From the NCBI GenBank assembly GCA_964057225.1, contig CAXKVF010000100.1, positions 1 to 64,000 on the forward strand: DNA of 64,000 nt, in the 5' to 3' direction. A program made the translations under genes and the position numbers. The notes beneath the pieces were generated by a model. It made no database searches. It saw nothing but the letters and a program-made list of their open reading frames with translations, and was not told the DNA's origin. This document shows positions 14,774 through 30,110 of the stretch, one piece after another. Origin of the DNA: Auanema rhodensis. Its lineage: Eukaryota; Nematoda; Chromadorea; Rhabditida; Rhabditidae. Position 1 is the first letter of the stretch. Every line of letters starts with the position of its first letter.

Positions 14774-17700
14774 GGACATGGGGAATCTAATTTTGAAAAC
14801 CGCATTTCTTTATCTTTCACGTGAAGCGAGTTACATACCAAGTGCACATCACGTGTACATTTAATTAGCATAAATTAAAGTTCACGTAAAATTCAAAGTC
14901 ATGGTTACCATGCACCAATATCAATAAAAATTTGTTTTTAGACTAATATGGACATGGGGAATCTAATTTTGAAAACCGCATCTCTTTATCTTTCACGTGA
15001 AGCGAGTTACATACCAAGTGCACATCACGTGTACATTTAATTAGCATGAATTAAAGTTCACGTAAAATTCAAAGTCATGGTTACTATGCACCAATATCAA
15101 TAAAAATTTGTTTTTAGACTAATATGGACATGGGGAATCTAATTTTGAAAACCGCATCTCTTTATTTTTCACGTGAAGCGAGTTACATACCAAGTGCACA
15201 TCACGTGTACATTTAATTAGCATAAATTAAAGTTCACGTAAACTTCAAAGTCATGGTTACCATGAAGCAATATCAATAAAAATTTGTTTTTAGACTAATA
15301 TGGACATGGGGAATCTAATTTTGAAAACCGCATCTCTTTATCTTTCACGTGAAGCGAGTTACATACCAAGTGCACATCACGTGTACATTTAATTAGCATA
15401 AATTAAAGTTCACGTAAATTTCAAAGTCATGGTTACCATGAACCAATATCAATAAAAATTTGTTTTTAGACTAATATGGACATGGGGAATCTAATTTTGA
15501 AAACCGCATCTCTTTATCTTTCACGTGAAGCGAGTTACATACCAAGTGCACATCACGTGTACATTTAATTAGCATAAATTAAAGTTCACGTAAATTTCAA
15601 AGTCATGGTTACCATGCACCAATATCAATAAAAATTTGTTTTTAGACTAATATGGACATGGGGAATCTAATTTTGAAAACCGCATCTCTTTATCTTTCAC
15701 GTGAAGCGAGTTACATACCAAGTGCACATCACGTGTACATTTAATTAGCATAAATTAAAGTTCACGTAAACTTCAAAGTCATGGTTACCATGAAGCAATA
15801 TCAATAAAAATTTGTTTTTAGACTAATATGGACATGGGGAATCTAATTTTGAAAACCGCATCTCTTTATCTTTCACGTGAAGCGAGTTACATACCAAGTG
15901 CACATCACGTGTACATTTAATTAGCATAAATTAAAGTTCACGTAAATTTCAAAGTCATGGTTACCATGAACCAATATCAATAAAAATTTGTTTTTAGACT
16001 AATATGGACATGGGGAATCTAATTTTGAAAACCGCATCTCTTTATCTTTCACGTGAAGCGAGTTACATACCAAGTGCACATCACGTGTACATTTAATTAG
16101 CATAAATTAAAGTTCACGTAAATTTCAAAGTCATGGTTACCATGAACCAATATCAATAAAAATTTGTTTTTAGACTAATATGGACATGGGGAATCTAATT
16201 TTGAAAACCGCATCTCTTTATCTTTCACGTGAAGCGAGTTACATACCAAGTGCACATCACGTGTACATTTAATTAGCATAAATTAAAGTTCACGTAAATT
16301 TCAAAGTCATGGTTACCATGAACCAATATCAATAAAAATTTGTTTTTAGACTAATATGGACATGGGGAATCTAATTTTGAAAACCGCATCTCTTTATCTT
16401 TCACGTGAAGCGAGTTACATACCAAGTGCACATCACGTGTACATTTAATTAGCATAAATTAAAGTTCACGTAAATTTCAAAGTCATGGTTACCATGAACC
16501 AATATCAATAAAAATTTGTTTTTAGACTAATATGGACATGGGGAATCTAATTTTGAAAACCGCATTTCTTTATCTTTCACGTGAAGCGAGTTACATACCA
16601 AGTGCACATCACGTGTACATTTAATTAGCATAAATTAAAGTTCACGTAAAATTCAAAGTCATGGTTACCATGCACCAATATCAATAAAAATTTGTTTTTA
16701 GACTAATATGGACATGGGGAATCTAATTTTGAAAACCGCATCTCTTTATCTTTCACGTGAAGCGAGTTACATACCAAGTGCACATCACGTGTACATTTAA
16801 TTAGCATGAATTAAAGTTCACGTAAAATTCAAAGTCATGGTTACTATGCACCAATATCAATAAAAATTTGTTTTTAGACTAATATGGACATGGGGAATCT
16901 AATTTTGAAAACCGCATCTCTTTATCTTTCACGTGAAGCGAGTTACATACCAAGTGCACATCACGTGTACATTTAATTAGCATAAATTAAAGTTCACGTA
17001 AACTTCAAAGTCATGGTTACCATGAAGCAATGTCAATAAAAATTTGTTTTTAGACTAATATGGACATGGGGAATCTAATTTTGAAAACCGCATCTCTTTA
17101 TCTTTCACGTGAAGCGAGTTACATACCAAGTGCACATCACGTGTACATTTAATTAGCATAAATTAAAGTTCACGTAAATTTCAAAGTCATGGTTACCATG
17201 AACCAATATCAATAAAAATTTGTTTTTAGACTAATATGGACATGGGGAATCTAATTTTGAAAACCGTATCTCTTTATCTTTCACGTGAAGCGAGTTACAT
17301 ACCAAGTGCACATCACGTGTACATTTAATTAGCATAAATTAAAGTTCACGTAAATTTCAAAGTCATGGTTACCATGAACCAATATCAATAAAAATTTGTT
17401 TTTAGACTAATATGGACATGGGGAATCTAATTTTGAAAACCGCATCTCTTTATCTTTCACGTGAAGCGAGTTACATACCAAGTGCACATCACGTGTACAT
17501 TTAATTAGCATAAATTAAAGTTCACGTAAATTTCAAAGTCATGGTTACCATGAACCAATATCAATAAAAATTTGTTTTTAGACTAATATGGACATGGGGA
17601 ATCTAATTTTGAAAACCGCATCTCTTTATCTTTCACGTGAAGCGAGTTACATACCAAGTGCACATCACGTGTACATTTAATTAGCATAAATTAAAGTTCA

Positions 17701-18293
17701 CGTAAATTTCAAAGTCATGGTTACCATGAACCAATATCAATAAAAATTTGTTTTTAGACTAATATGGACATGGGGAATCTAATTTTGAAAACCGCATTTC
17801 TTTATCTTTCACGTGAAGCGAGTTACATACCAAGTGCACATCACGTGTACATTTAATTAGCATAAATTAAAGTTCACGTAAAATTCAAAGTCATGGTTAC
17901 CATGCACCAATATCAATAAAAATTTGTTTTTAGACTAATATGGACATGGGGAATCTAATTTTGAAAACCGCATCTCTTTATCTTTCACGTGAAGCGAGTT
18001 ACATACCAAGTGCACATCACGTGTACATTTAATTAGCATGAATTAAAGTTCACGTAAAATTCAAAGTCATGGTTACTATGCACCAATATCAATAAAAATT
18101 TGTTTTTAGACTAATATGGACATGGGGAATCTAATTTTGAAAACCGCATCTCTTTATCTTTCACGTGAAGCGAGTTACATACCAAGTGCACATCACGTGT
18201 ACATTTAATTAGCATAAATTAAAGTTCACGTAAACTTCAAAGTCATGGTTACCATGAAGCAATATCAATAAAAATTTGTTTTTAGACTAATAT
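14774..18293 (+). repeat. Three copies of a diagnostic trimer at shifts of 10 and 7 monomers
   Basis: A distinctive three-monomer set occurs at 14774-15301, 16534-17061 and 17766-18293. The first monomer has T33, A118 and C140. The second has GCATGAATT, A118, TTACTATG and C140. The third has C118 and G142. The spacings are 1760 bp (10 monomers) and 1232 bp (7 monomers), with consensus-like monomers between. Each copy has private changes, for example TTTATTTTTC in the first and CAATGTC in the second. This indicates block duplication of unequal length, as expected from unequal exchange. Confidence 0.88.
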
Positions 18294-19710
18294 GGACATG
18301 GGGAATCTAATTTTGAAAACCGCATCTCTTTATCTTTCACGTGAAGCGAGTTACATACCAAGTGCACATCACGTGTACATTTAATTAGCATAAATTAAAG
18401 TTCACGTAAATTTCAAAGTCATGGTTACCATGAACCAATATCAATAAAAATTTGTTTTTAGACTAATATGGACATGGGGAATCTAATTTTGAAAACCGCA
18501 TCTCTTTATCTTTCACGTGAAGCGAGTTACATACCAAGTGCACATCACGTGTACATTTAATTAGCATAAATTAAAGTTCACGTAAATTTCAAAGTCATGG
18601 TTACCATGCACCAATATCAATAAAAATTTGTTTTTAGACTAATATGGACATGGGGAATCTAATTTTGAAAACCGCATCTCTTTATCTTTCACGTGAAGCG
18701 AGTTACATACCAAGTGCACATCACGTGTACATTTAATTAGCATAAATTAAAGTTCACGTAAATTTCAAAGTCATGGTTACCATGAACCAATATCAATAAA
18801 AATTTGTTTTTAGACTAATATGGACATGGGGAATCTAATTTTGAAAACCGCATCTCTTTATCTTTCACGTGAAGCGAGTTACATACCAAGTGCACATCAC
18901 GTGTACATTTAATTAGCATAAATTAAAGTTCACGTAAATTTCAAAGTCATGGTTACCATGCACCAATATCAATAAAAATTTGTTTTTAGACTGATATGGA
19001 CATGGGGAATCTAATTTTGAAAACCGCATCTCTTTATCTTTCACGTGAAGCGAGTTACATACCAAGTGCACATCACGTGTACATTTAATTAGCATAAATT
19101 AAAGTTCACGTAAATTTCAAAGTCATGGTTACCATGAACCAATATCAATAAAAATTTGTTTTTAGACTAATATGGACATGGGGAATCTAATTTTGAAAAC
19201 CGCATCTCTTTATCTTTCACGTGAAGCGAGTTACATACCAAGTGCACATCACGTGTACATTTAATTAGCATAAATTAAAGTTCACGTAAACTTCAAAGTC
19301 ATGGTTACCATGAAGCAATATCAATAAAAATTTGTTTTTAGACTAATATGGACATGAGGAATCTAATTTTAAAAACCGCATCTCTTTATCTTTCACGTGA
19401 AGCGAGTTACATACCAAGTGCACATCACGTGTACATTTAATTAGCATAAATTAAAGTTCACGTAAATTTCAAAGTCATGGTTACCATGAACCAATATCAA
19501 TAAAAATTTGTTTTTAGACTAATATGGACATGGGGAATCTAATTTTGAAAACCGCATCTCTTTATCTTTCACGTGAAGCGAGTTACATACCAAGTGCACA
19601 TCACGTGTACATTTAATTAGCATAAATTAAAGTTCACGTAAATTTCAAAGTCATGGTTACCATGAACCAATATCAATAAAAATTTGTTTTTAGACTAATA
19701 TGGACATGGG

Positions 19711-21215
19711 AAATCTAATTTTGAAAACCGCATCTCTTTATCTTTCACGTGAAGCGAGTTACATACCAAGTGCACATCACGTGTACATTTAATTAGCATA
19801 AATTAAAGTTCACGTAAACTTCAAAGTCATGGTTACCATGAAGCAATATCAATAAAAATTTGTTTTTAGACTAATATGGACATGAGGAATCTAATTTTGA
19901 AAACCGCATCTCTTTATCTTTCACGTGAAGCGAGTTACATACCAAGTGCACATCACGTGTACATTTAATTAGCATAAATTAAAGTTCACGTAAATTTCAA
20001 AGTCATGGTTACCATGAACCAATATCAATAAAAATTTGTTTTTAGACTAATATGGACATGGGGAATCTAATTTTGAAAACCGCATCTCTTTATCTTTCAC
20101 GTGAAGCGAGTTACATACCAAGTGCACATCACGTGTACATTCAATTAGCATAAATTAGAGTTCACGTAAATTTCAAAGTCATGGTTACCATGCACCAATA
20201 TCAATAAAAATTTGTTTTTAGACTAATATGGACATGGGGAATCTAATTTTGAAAACCGCATCTCTTTATCTTTCACGTGAAGCGAGTTACATACCAAGTG
20301 CACATCACGTGTACATTTAATTAGCATAAATTAATGTTCACGTAAATTTCAAAGTCATGGTTACCATGAACCAATATCAATAAAAATTTGTTTTTAGACT
20401 AATATGGACATGGGGAATCTAATTTTGAAAACCGCATCTCTTTATCTTTCACGTGAAGCGAGTTACATACCAAGTGCACATCACGTGTACATTTAATTAG
20501 CATAAATTAAAGTTCACGTAAATTTCAAAGTCATGGTTACCATGAACCAATATCAATAAAAATTTGTTTTTAGACTAATATGGACATGGGGAATCTAATT
20601 TTGAAAACCGCATCTCTTTATCTTTCACGTGAAGCGAGTTACATACCAAGTGCACATCACGTGTACATTTAATTAGCATAAATTAAAGTTCACGTAAATT
20701 TCAAAGTCATGGTTACCATGAACCAATATCAATAAAAATTTGTTTTTAGACTAATATGGACATGGGGAATCTAATTTTAAAAACCGCATCTCTTTATCTT
20801 TCACGTGAAGCGAGTTACATACCAAGTGCACATCACGTGTACATTTAATTAGCATAAATTAAAGTTCACGTAAATTTCAAAGTCATGGTTACCATGAACC
20901 AATATCAATAAAAATTTGTTTTTAGACTAATATGGACATGGGGAATCTAATTTTGAAAACCGCATCTCTTTATCTTTCACGTGAAGCGAGTTACATACCA
21001 AGTGCACATCACGTGTACATTTAATTAGCATAAATTAAAGTTCACGTAAATTTCAAAGTCATGGTTACCATGAACCAATATCAATAAAAATTTGTTTTTA
21101 GACTAATATGGACATGGGGAATCTAATTTTGAAAACCGCATCTCTTTATCTTTCACGTGAAGCGAGTTACATACCAAGTGCACATCACGTGTACATTTAA
21201 TTAGCATAAATTAAA
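19711..21215 (+). repeat. Block duplicated 2816 bp (16 monomers) downstream, copy A
   Basis: Rare markers recur with an exact 2816 bp offset: GGGAAATC (19711/22527), C118 (19819/22635), ATGAGGAAT (19885/22701), TTAGAGTTC (20156/22972), ATGTTCACG (20335/23151) and TTTTAAAAACC (20775/23591). The match fails before about 19.6 kb and after about 21.2 kb, so roughly 1.1-1.7 kb is shared. Confidence 0.88.
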
Positions 21216-22526
21216 GTTCACGTAAACTTCAAAGTCATGGTTACCATGAAGCAATATCAATAAAAATTTGTTTTTAGACTAATATGGACATGGGGCATCT
21301 AATTTTGAAAACCGCATCTCTTTATCTTTCACGTGAAGCGAGTTACATACCAAGTGCACATCACGTGTACATTTAATTAGCATAAATTAAAGTTCACGTA
21401 AATTTCAAAGTCATGGTTACCATGAACCAATATCAATAAAAATTTGTTTTTAGACTAATATGGACATGGGAAATCTAATTTTGAAAACCGCATCTCTTTA
21501 TCTTTCACGTGAAGCGAGTTACATACCAAGTGCACATCACGTGTACATTTAATTAGCATAAATTAAAGTTCACGTAAACTTCAAAGTCATGGTTACCATG
21601 AAGCAATATCAATAAAAATTTGTTTTTAGACTAATATGGACATGAGGAATCTAATTTTGAAAACCGCATCTCTTTATCTTTCACGTGAAGCGAGTTACAT
21701 ACCAAGTGCACATCACGTGTACATTTAATTAGCATAAATTAAAGTTCACGTAAACTTCAAAGTCATGGTTACCATGAAGCAATATCAATAAAAATTTGTT
21801 TTTAGACTAATATGGACATGAGGAATCTAATTTTGAAAACCGCATCTCTTTATCTTTCACGTGAAGCGAGTTACATACCAAGTGCACATCACGTGTACAT
21901 TTAATTAGCATAAATTAAAGTTCACGTAAATTTCAAAGTCATGGTTACCATGAACCAATATCAATAAAAATTTGTTTTTAGACTAATATGGACATGGGGA
22001 ATCTAATTTTGAAAACCGCATCTCTTTATCTTTCACGTGAAGCGAGTTACATACCAAGTGCACATCACGTGTACATTTAATTAGCATAAATTAAAGTTCA
22101 CGTAAATTTCAAAGTCATGGTTACCATGAACCAATATCAATAAAAATTTGTTTTTAGACTAATATGGACATGGGGAATCTAATTTTGAAAACCGCATCTC
22201 TTTATCTTTCACGTGAAGCGAGTTACATACCAAGTGCACATCACGTGTACATTTAATTAGCATAAATTAATGTTCACGTAAATTTCAAAGTCATGGTTAC
22301 CATGAACCAATATCAATAAAAATTTGTTTTTAGACTAATATGGACATGGGGCATCTAATTTTGAAAACCGCATCTCTTTATCTTTCACGTGAAGCGAGTT
22401 ACATACCAAGTGCACATCACGTGTACATTTAATTAGCATAAATTAAAGTTCACGTAAATTTCAAAGTCATGGTTACCATGAACCAATATCAATAAAAATT
22501 TGTTTTTAGACTAATATGGACATGGG

Positions 22527-24031
22527 AAATCTAATTTTGAAAACCGCATCTCTTTATCTTTCACGTGAAGCGAGTTACATACCAAGTGCACATCACGTGT
22601 ACATTTAATTAGCATAAATTAAAGTTCACGTAAACTTCAAAGTCATGGTTACCATGAAGCAATATCAATAAAAATTTGTTTTTAGACTAATATGGACATG
22701 AGGAATCTAATTTTGAAAACCGCATCTCTTTATCTTTCACGTGAAGCGAGTTACATACCAAGTGCACATCACGTGTACATTTAATTAGCATAAATTAAAG
22801 TTCACGTAAATTTCAAAGTCATGGTTACCATGAACCAATATCAATAAAAATTTGTTTTTAGACTAATATGGACATGGGGAATCTAATTTTGAAAACCGCA
22901 TCTCTTTATCTTTCACGTGAAGCGAGTTACATACCAAGTGCACATCACGTGTACATTCAATTAGCATAAATTAGAGTTCACGTAAATTTCAAAGTCATGG
23001 TTACCATGCACCAATATCAATAAAAATTTGTTTTTAGACTAATATGGACATGGGGAATCTAATTTTGAAAACCGCATCTCTTTATCTTTCACGTGAAGCG
23101 AGTTACATACCAAGTGCACATCACGTGTACATTTAATTAGCATAAATTAATGTTCACGTAAATTTCAAAGTCATGGTTACCATGAACCAATATCAATAAA
23201 AATTTGTTTTTAGACTAATATGGACATGGGGAATCTAATTTTGAAAACCGCATCTCTTTATCTTTCACGTGAAGCGAGTTACATACCAAGTGCACATCAC
23301 GTGTACATTTAATTAGCATAAATTAAAGTTCACGTAAATTTCAAAGTCATGGTTACCATGAACCAATATCAATAAAAATTTGTTTTTAGACTAATATGGA
23401 CATGGGGAATCTAATTTTGAAAACCGCATCTCTTTATCTTTCACGTGAAGCGAGTTACATACCAAGTGCACATCACGTGTACATTTAATTAGCATAAATT
23501 AAAGTTCACGTAAATTTCAAAGTCATGGTTACCATGAACCAATATCAATAAAAATTTGTTTTTAGACTAATATGGACATGGGGAATCTAATTTTAAAAAC
23601 CGCATCTCTTTATCTTTCACGTGAAGCGAGTTACATACCAAGTGCACATCACGTGTACATTTAATTAGCATAAATTAAAGTTCACGTAAATTTCAAAGTC
23701 ATGGTTACCATGAACCAATATCAATAAAAATTTGTTTTTAGACTAATATGGACATGGGGAATCTAATTTTGAAAACCGCATCTCTTTATCTTTCACGTGA
23801 AGCGAGTTACATACCAAGTGCACATCACGTGTACATTTAATTAGCATAAATTAAAGTTCACGTAAATTTCAAAGTCATGGTTACCATGAACCAATATCAA
23901 TAAAAATTTGTTTTTAGACTAATATGGACATGGGGAATCTAATTTTGAAAACCGCATCTCTTTATCTTTCACGTGAAGCGAGTTACATACCAAGTGCACA
24001 TCACGTGTACATTTAATTAGCATAAATTAAT
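22527..24031 (+). repeat. Block duplicated from 2816 bp upstream, copy B
   Basis: Partner of 19711-21215, with the six markers listed there at matching offsets. Its left flank instead matches sequence 6 monomers upstream (GGGAAATC at 21471), and its right flank matches 10 monomers upstream (ATGTTC at 22271/24031 and GGGGCATCT at 22351/24111). The region is therefore a mosaic of overlapping duplications. Confidence 0.86.
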
Positions 24032-24363
24032 GTTCACGTAAATTTCAAAGTCATGGTTACCATGAACCAATATCAATAAAAATTTGTTTTTAGACTAATA
24101 TGGACATGGGGCATCTATTTTTGAAAACCGCATCTCTTTATCTTTCACGTGAAGCGAGTTACATACCAAGTGCACATCACGTGTACATTTAATTAGCATA
24201 AATTAAAGTTCACGTAAATTTCAAAGTCATGGTTACCATGAACCAATATCAATAAAAATTTGTTTTTAGACTAATATGGACATGGGGAATCTAATTTTGA
24301 AAACCGCATCTCATTATCTTTCACGTGAAGCGAGTTACATACCAAGTGCACATCACGTGTACA

Positions 24364-26580
24364 TTCAATTAGCATAAATTAAAGTTCACGTAAATTTCAA
24401 AGTCATGGTTACCATGCACCAATATCAATAAAAATTTGTTTTTAGACTAATATGGACATGGGGAATCTAATTTTGAAAACCGCATCTCTTTATCTTTCAC
24501 GTGAAGCGAGTTACATACCAAGTGCACATCACGTGTACATTTAATTAGCATAAATTAATGTTCACGTAAATTTCAAAGTCATGGTTACCATGAACCAATA
24601 TCAATAAAAATTTGTTTTTAGACTAATATGGACATGGGGCATCTAATTTTGAAAACCGCATCTCTTTATCTTTCACGTGAAGCGAGTTACATACCAAGTG
24701 CACATCACGTGTACATTTAATTAGCATAAATTAAAGTTCACGTAAATTTCAAAGTCATGGTTACCATGAACCAATATCAATAAAAATTTGTTTTTAGACT
24801 AATATGGACATGGGGAATCTAATTTTGCAAACCGCATCTCTTTATCTTTCACGTGAAGCGAGTTACATACCAAGTGCACATCACGTGTACATTTAATTAG
24901 CATAAATTAAAGTTCACGTAAATTTCAAAGTCATGGTTACCATGAACCAATATCAATAAAAATTTGTTTTTAGACTAATATGGACATGGGGAATCTAATT
25001 TTGAAAACCGCATTTCTTTATCTTTCACGTGAAGCGAGTTACATACCAAGTGCACATCACGTGTACATTTAATTAGCATAAATTAAAGTTCACGTAAAAT
25101 TCAAAGTCATGGTTACCATGCACCAATATCAATAAAAATTTGTTTTTAGACTAATATGGACATGGGAAATCTAATTTTGAAAACCGCATCTCTTTATCTT
25201 TCACGTGAAGCGAGTTACATACCAAGTGCACATCACGTGTACATTTAATTAGCTTAAATTAAAGTTCACGTAAAATTCAAAGTCATGGTTGCCATGCACC
25301 AATATCAATAAAAATTTGTTTTTAGACTAATATGGACATGGGGAATCTAATTTTGAAAACCGCATCTCTTTATCTTTCACGTGAAGCGAGTTACATACCA
25401 AGTGCACATCACGTGTACATTTAATTAGCATAAATTAAAGTTCACGTAAACTTCAAAGTCATGGTTACCATGAAGCAATATCAATAAAAATTTGTTTTTA
25501 GACTAATATGGACATGGGGAATCTAATTTTGAAAACCGCATCTCTTTATCTTTCACGTGAAGCGAGTTACATACCAAGTGCACATCACGTGTACATTTAA
25601 TTAGCATAAATTAAAGTTCACGTAAATTTCAAAGTCATGGTTACCATGAAGCAATATCAATAAAAATTTGTTTTTAGACTAATATGGACATGGGGAATCT
25701 AATTTTGAAAACCGCATCTCTTTATCTTTCACGTGAAGCGAGTTACATACCAAGTGCACATCACGTGTACATTTAATTAGCATAAATTAAAGTTCACGTA
25801 AACTTCAAAGTCATGGTTACCATGAAGCAATATCAATAAAAATTTGTTTTTAGACTAATATGGACATGGGGAATCTAATTTTGAAAACCGCATCTCTTTA
25901 TCTTTCACGTGAAGCGAGTTACATACCAAGTGCACATCACGTGTACATTTAATTAGCATAAATTAAAGTTCACGTAAACTTCAAAGTCATGGTTACCATG
26001 AAGCAATATCAATAAAAATTTGTTTTTAGACTAATATGGACATGGGGAATCTAATTTTGAAAACCGCATCTCTTTATCTTTCACGTGAAGCGAGTTACAT
26101 ACCAAGTGCACATCACGTGTACATTTAATTAGCATAAATTAAAGTTCACGTAAATTTCAAAGTCATGGTTACCATGAACCAATATCAATAAAAATTTGTT
26201 TTTAGACTAATATGGACATGGGGAATCTAATTTTGAAAACCGCATCTCTTTATCTTTCACGTGAAGCGAGTTACATACCAAGTGCACATCACGTGTACAT
26301 TCAATTAGCATAAATTAAAGTTCACGTAAATTTCAAAGTCATGGTTACCATGCACCAATATCAATAAAAATTTGTTTTTAGACTAATATGGACATGGGAA
26401 ATCTAATTTTGAAAACCGCATCTCTTTATCTTTCACGTGAAGCGAGTTACATACCAAGAGCACATCACGTGTACATTTAATTAGCATAAATTAATGTTCA
26501 CGTAAATTTCAAAGTCATGGTTACCATGAACCAATATCAATAAAAATTTGTTTTTAGACTAATATGGACATGGGGCATCT
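24364..26580 (+). repeat. Marker set repeated at 1936 bp (11 monomers)
   Basis: The succession TACATTCAATT, C140, ATGTTCACG and GGGGCATCT occurs at 24364-24644 and again at 26300-26580, offset exactly 1936 bp. Related partial versions occur at 20.1 and 22.95 kb. Between the two lie C118/G142 monomers at 25.4-26.0 kb. Confidence 0.85.
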
Positions 26581-27494
26581 AATTTTGAAAACCGCATCTC
26601 TTTATCTTTCACGTGAAGCGAGTTACATACCAAGTGCACATCACGTGTACATTTAATTAGCATAAATTAAAGTTCACGTAAATTTCAAAGTCATGGTTAC
26701 CATGAACCAATATCAATAAAAATTTGTTTTTAGACTAATATGGACATGGGGAATCTAATTTTGAAAACCGCATCTCTTTATCTTTCACGTGAAGCGAGTT
26801 ACATACCAAGTGCACATCACGTGTACATTTAATTAGCATAAATTAAAGTTCACGTAAATTTCAAAGTCATGGTTACCATGAACCAATATCAATAAAAATT
26901 TGTTTTTAGACTAATATGGACATGGGGAATCTAATTTTGAAAACCGCATCTCTTTATCTTTCACGTGAAGCGAGTTACATACCAAGTGCACATCACGTGT
27001 ACATTTAATTAGCATAAATTAAAGTTCACGTTAATTTCAAAGTCATGGTTACCATGAACCAATATCAATAAAAATTTGTTTTTAGACTAATATGGACATG
27101 GGGAATCTAATTTTGAAAACCGCATCTCTTTATCTTTCACGTGAAGCGAGTTACATACCAAGTGCACATCACGTGTACATTTAATTAGCATAAATTAAAG
27201 TTCACGTAAATTTCAAAGTCATGGTTACCATGAAGCAATATCAATAAAAATTTGTTTTTAGACTAATATGGACATGGGGAATCTAATTTTGAAAACCGCA
27301 TCTCTTTATCTTTCACGTGAAGCGAGTTACATACCAAGTGCACATCACGTGTACATTTAATTAGCATAAATTAAAGTTCACGTAAACTTCAAAGTCATGG
27401 TTACCATGAAGCAATATCAATAAAAATTTGTTTTTAGACTAATATGGACATGGGGAATCTAATTTTGAAAACCGCATCTCTTTATCTTTCACGT

Positions 27495-27530
27495 GAAGCG
27501 AGTTACATACCAGAAGCGAGTTACATACCA
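27495..27530 (+). repeat. 18 bp tandem duplication inside one monomer
   Basis: The 18 bp GAAGCGAGTTACATACCA (monomer 50-67) occurs twice in a row, at 27495-27512 and 27513-27530, making a 194 bp monomer. I see no second copy of this allele in the window, so it looks recent and has not spread. Confidence 0.93.
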
Positions 27531-30110
27531 AGTGCACATCACGTGTACATTTAATTAGCATAAATTAAAGTTCACGTAAATTTCAAAGTCATGGTTACCA
27601 TGAACCAATATCAATAAAAATTTGTTTTTAGACTAATATGGACATGGGGAATCTAATTTTGAAAACCGCATCTCTTTATCTTTCACGTGAAGCGAGTTAC
27701 ATACCAAGTGCACATCACGTGTACATTTAATTAGCATAAATTAAAGTTCACGTAAATTTCAAAGTCATGGTTACCATGAAGCAATATCAATAAAAATTTG
27801 TTTTTAGACTAATATGGACATGGGGAATCTAATTTTGAAAACCGCATCTCTTTATCTTTCACGTGAAGCGAGTTACATACCAAGTGCACATCACGTGTAC
27901 ATTTAATTAGCATAAATTAAAGTTCACGTAAATTTCAAAGTCATGGTTACCATGAACCAATATCAATAAAAATTTGTTTTTAGACTAATATGGACATGGG
28001 GAATCTAATTTTGAAAACCGCATCTCTTTATCTTTCACGTGAAGCGAGTTACATACCAAGTGCACATCACGTGTACATTTAAATAGCATAAATTAAAGTT
28101 CACGTAAATTTCAAAGTCATGGTTACCATGCACCAATATCAATAAAAATTTGTTTTTAGACTAATATGGACATGGGGAATCTAATTTTGAAAACCGCATC
28201 TCTTTATCTTTCACGTGAAGCGAGTTACATACCAAGTGCACATCACGGGTACATTTAATTAGCATAAATTAAAGTTCACGTAAAATTCAAAGTCATGGTT
28301 ACCATGCACCAATATCAATAAAAATTTGTTTTCAGACTAATATGGACATGGGGAATCTAATTTTGAAAACCGCATCTCTTTATCTTTCACGTGAAGCGAG
28401 TTACATACCAAGTGCACATCACGTGTACATTTAATTAGCATAAATTAAAGTTCACGTAAATTTCAAAGTCATGGTTACCATGAACCAATATCAATAAAAA
28501 TTTGTTTTTAGACTAATATGGACATGGGGAATCTAATTTTGAAAACCGCATCTCTTTATCTTTCACGTGAAGCGAGTTACATACCAAGTGCACATCACGT
28601 GTACATTTAATTAGCATAAATTAAAGTTCACGTAAATTTCAAAGTCATGGTTACCATGAACCAATATCAATAAAAATTTGTTTTTAGACTAATATGGACA
28701 TGGGGAATCTAATTTTGAAAACCGCATCTCTTTATCTTTCACGTGAAGCGAGTTACATACCAAGTGCACATCACGTGTACATTTAATTAGCATAAATTAA
28801 AGTTCACGTAAATTTCAAAGTCATGGTTACCATGAAGCAATATCAATAAAAATTTGTTTTTAGACTAATATGGACATGGGGAATCTAATTTTGAAAACCG
28901 CATCTCTTTATCTTTCACGTGAAGCGAGTTACATACCAAGTGCACATCACGTGTACATTTAATTAGCATAAATTAAAGTTCACGTAAATTTCAAAGTCAT
29001 GGTTACCATGAACCAATATCAATAAAAATTTGTTTTTAGACTAATATGGACATGGGGAATCTAATTTTGAAAACCGCATCTCTTTATCTTTCACGTGAAG
29101 CGAGTTACATACCAAGTGCACATCACGTGTACATTTAATTAGCATAAATTAAAGTTCACGTAAATTTCAAAGTCATGGTTACCATGCACCAATATCAATA
29201 AAAATTTGTTTTTAGACTAATATGGACATGGGGAATCTAATTTTGAAAACCGCATCTCTTTATCTTTCACGTGAAGCGAGTTACATACCAAGTGCACATC
29301 ACGTGTACATTTAATTAGCATAAATTAAAGTTCACGTAAATTTCAAAGTCATGGTTACCATGAACCAATATCAATAAAAATTTGTTTTTAGACTAATATG
29401 GACATGGGGAATCTAATTTTGAAAACCGCATCTCTTTATCTTTCACGTGAAGCGAGTTACATACCAAGTGCACATCACGTGTACATTTAATTAGCATAAA
29501 TTAAAGTTCACGTAAATTTCAAAGTCATGGTTACCATGAACCAATATCAATAAAAATTTGTTTTTAGACTAATATGGACATGGGGAATCTAATTTTGAAA
29601 ACCGCATTTCTTTATCTTTCACGTGAAGCGAGTTACATACCAAGTGCACATCACGTGTACATTTAATTAGCATAAATTAAAGTTCACGTAAATTTCAAAG
29701 TCATGGTTACCATGCACCAATATCAATAAAAATTTGTTTTTAGACTAATATGGACATGGGGAATCTAATTTTGAAAACCGCATCTCTTTATCTTTCACGT
29801 GAAGCGAGTTACATACCAAGTGCACATCACGTGTACATTTAATTAGCATAAATTAAAGTTCACGTAAATTTTAAAGTCATGGTTACCATGAACGAATATC
29901 AATAAAAATTTGTTTTTGACTAATATGGACATGGGGAATCTAATTTTGAAAACCGCATCTCTTTATCTTTCACGTGAAGCGAGTTACATACCAAGTGCAC
30001 ATCACGTGTACATTTAATTAGCATAAATTAAAGTTCACGTAAATTTCAAAGTCATGGTTACCATGAACTAATATCAATAAAAATTTGTTTTTAGACTAAT
30101 ATGGACATGG

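Larger units (their letters stand above)
14011..27387 (+). repeat. C118 allele zone
   Basis: Monomers reading GTAAACTTC (C at site 118) occur only between 14011 and 27387. Nearly all also carry G142 (GAAGCAAT). It marks a locally amplified monomer subfamily that includes the 10-, 7-, 16- and 11-unit duplications. Confidence 0.82.
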
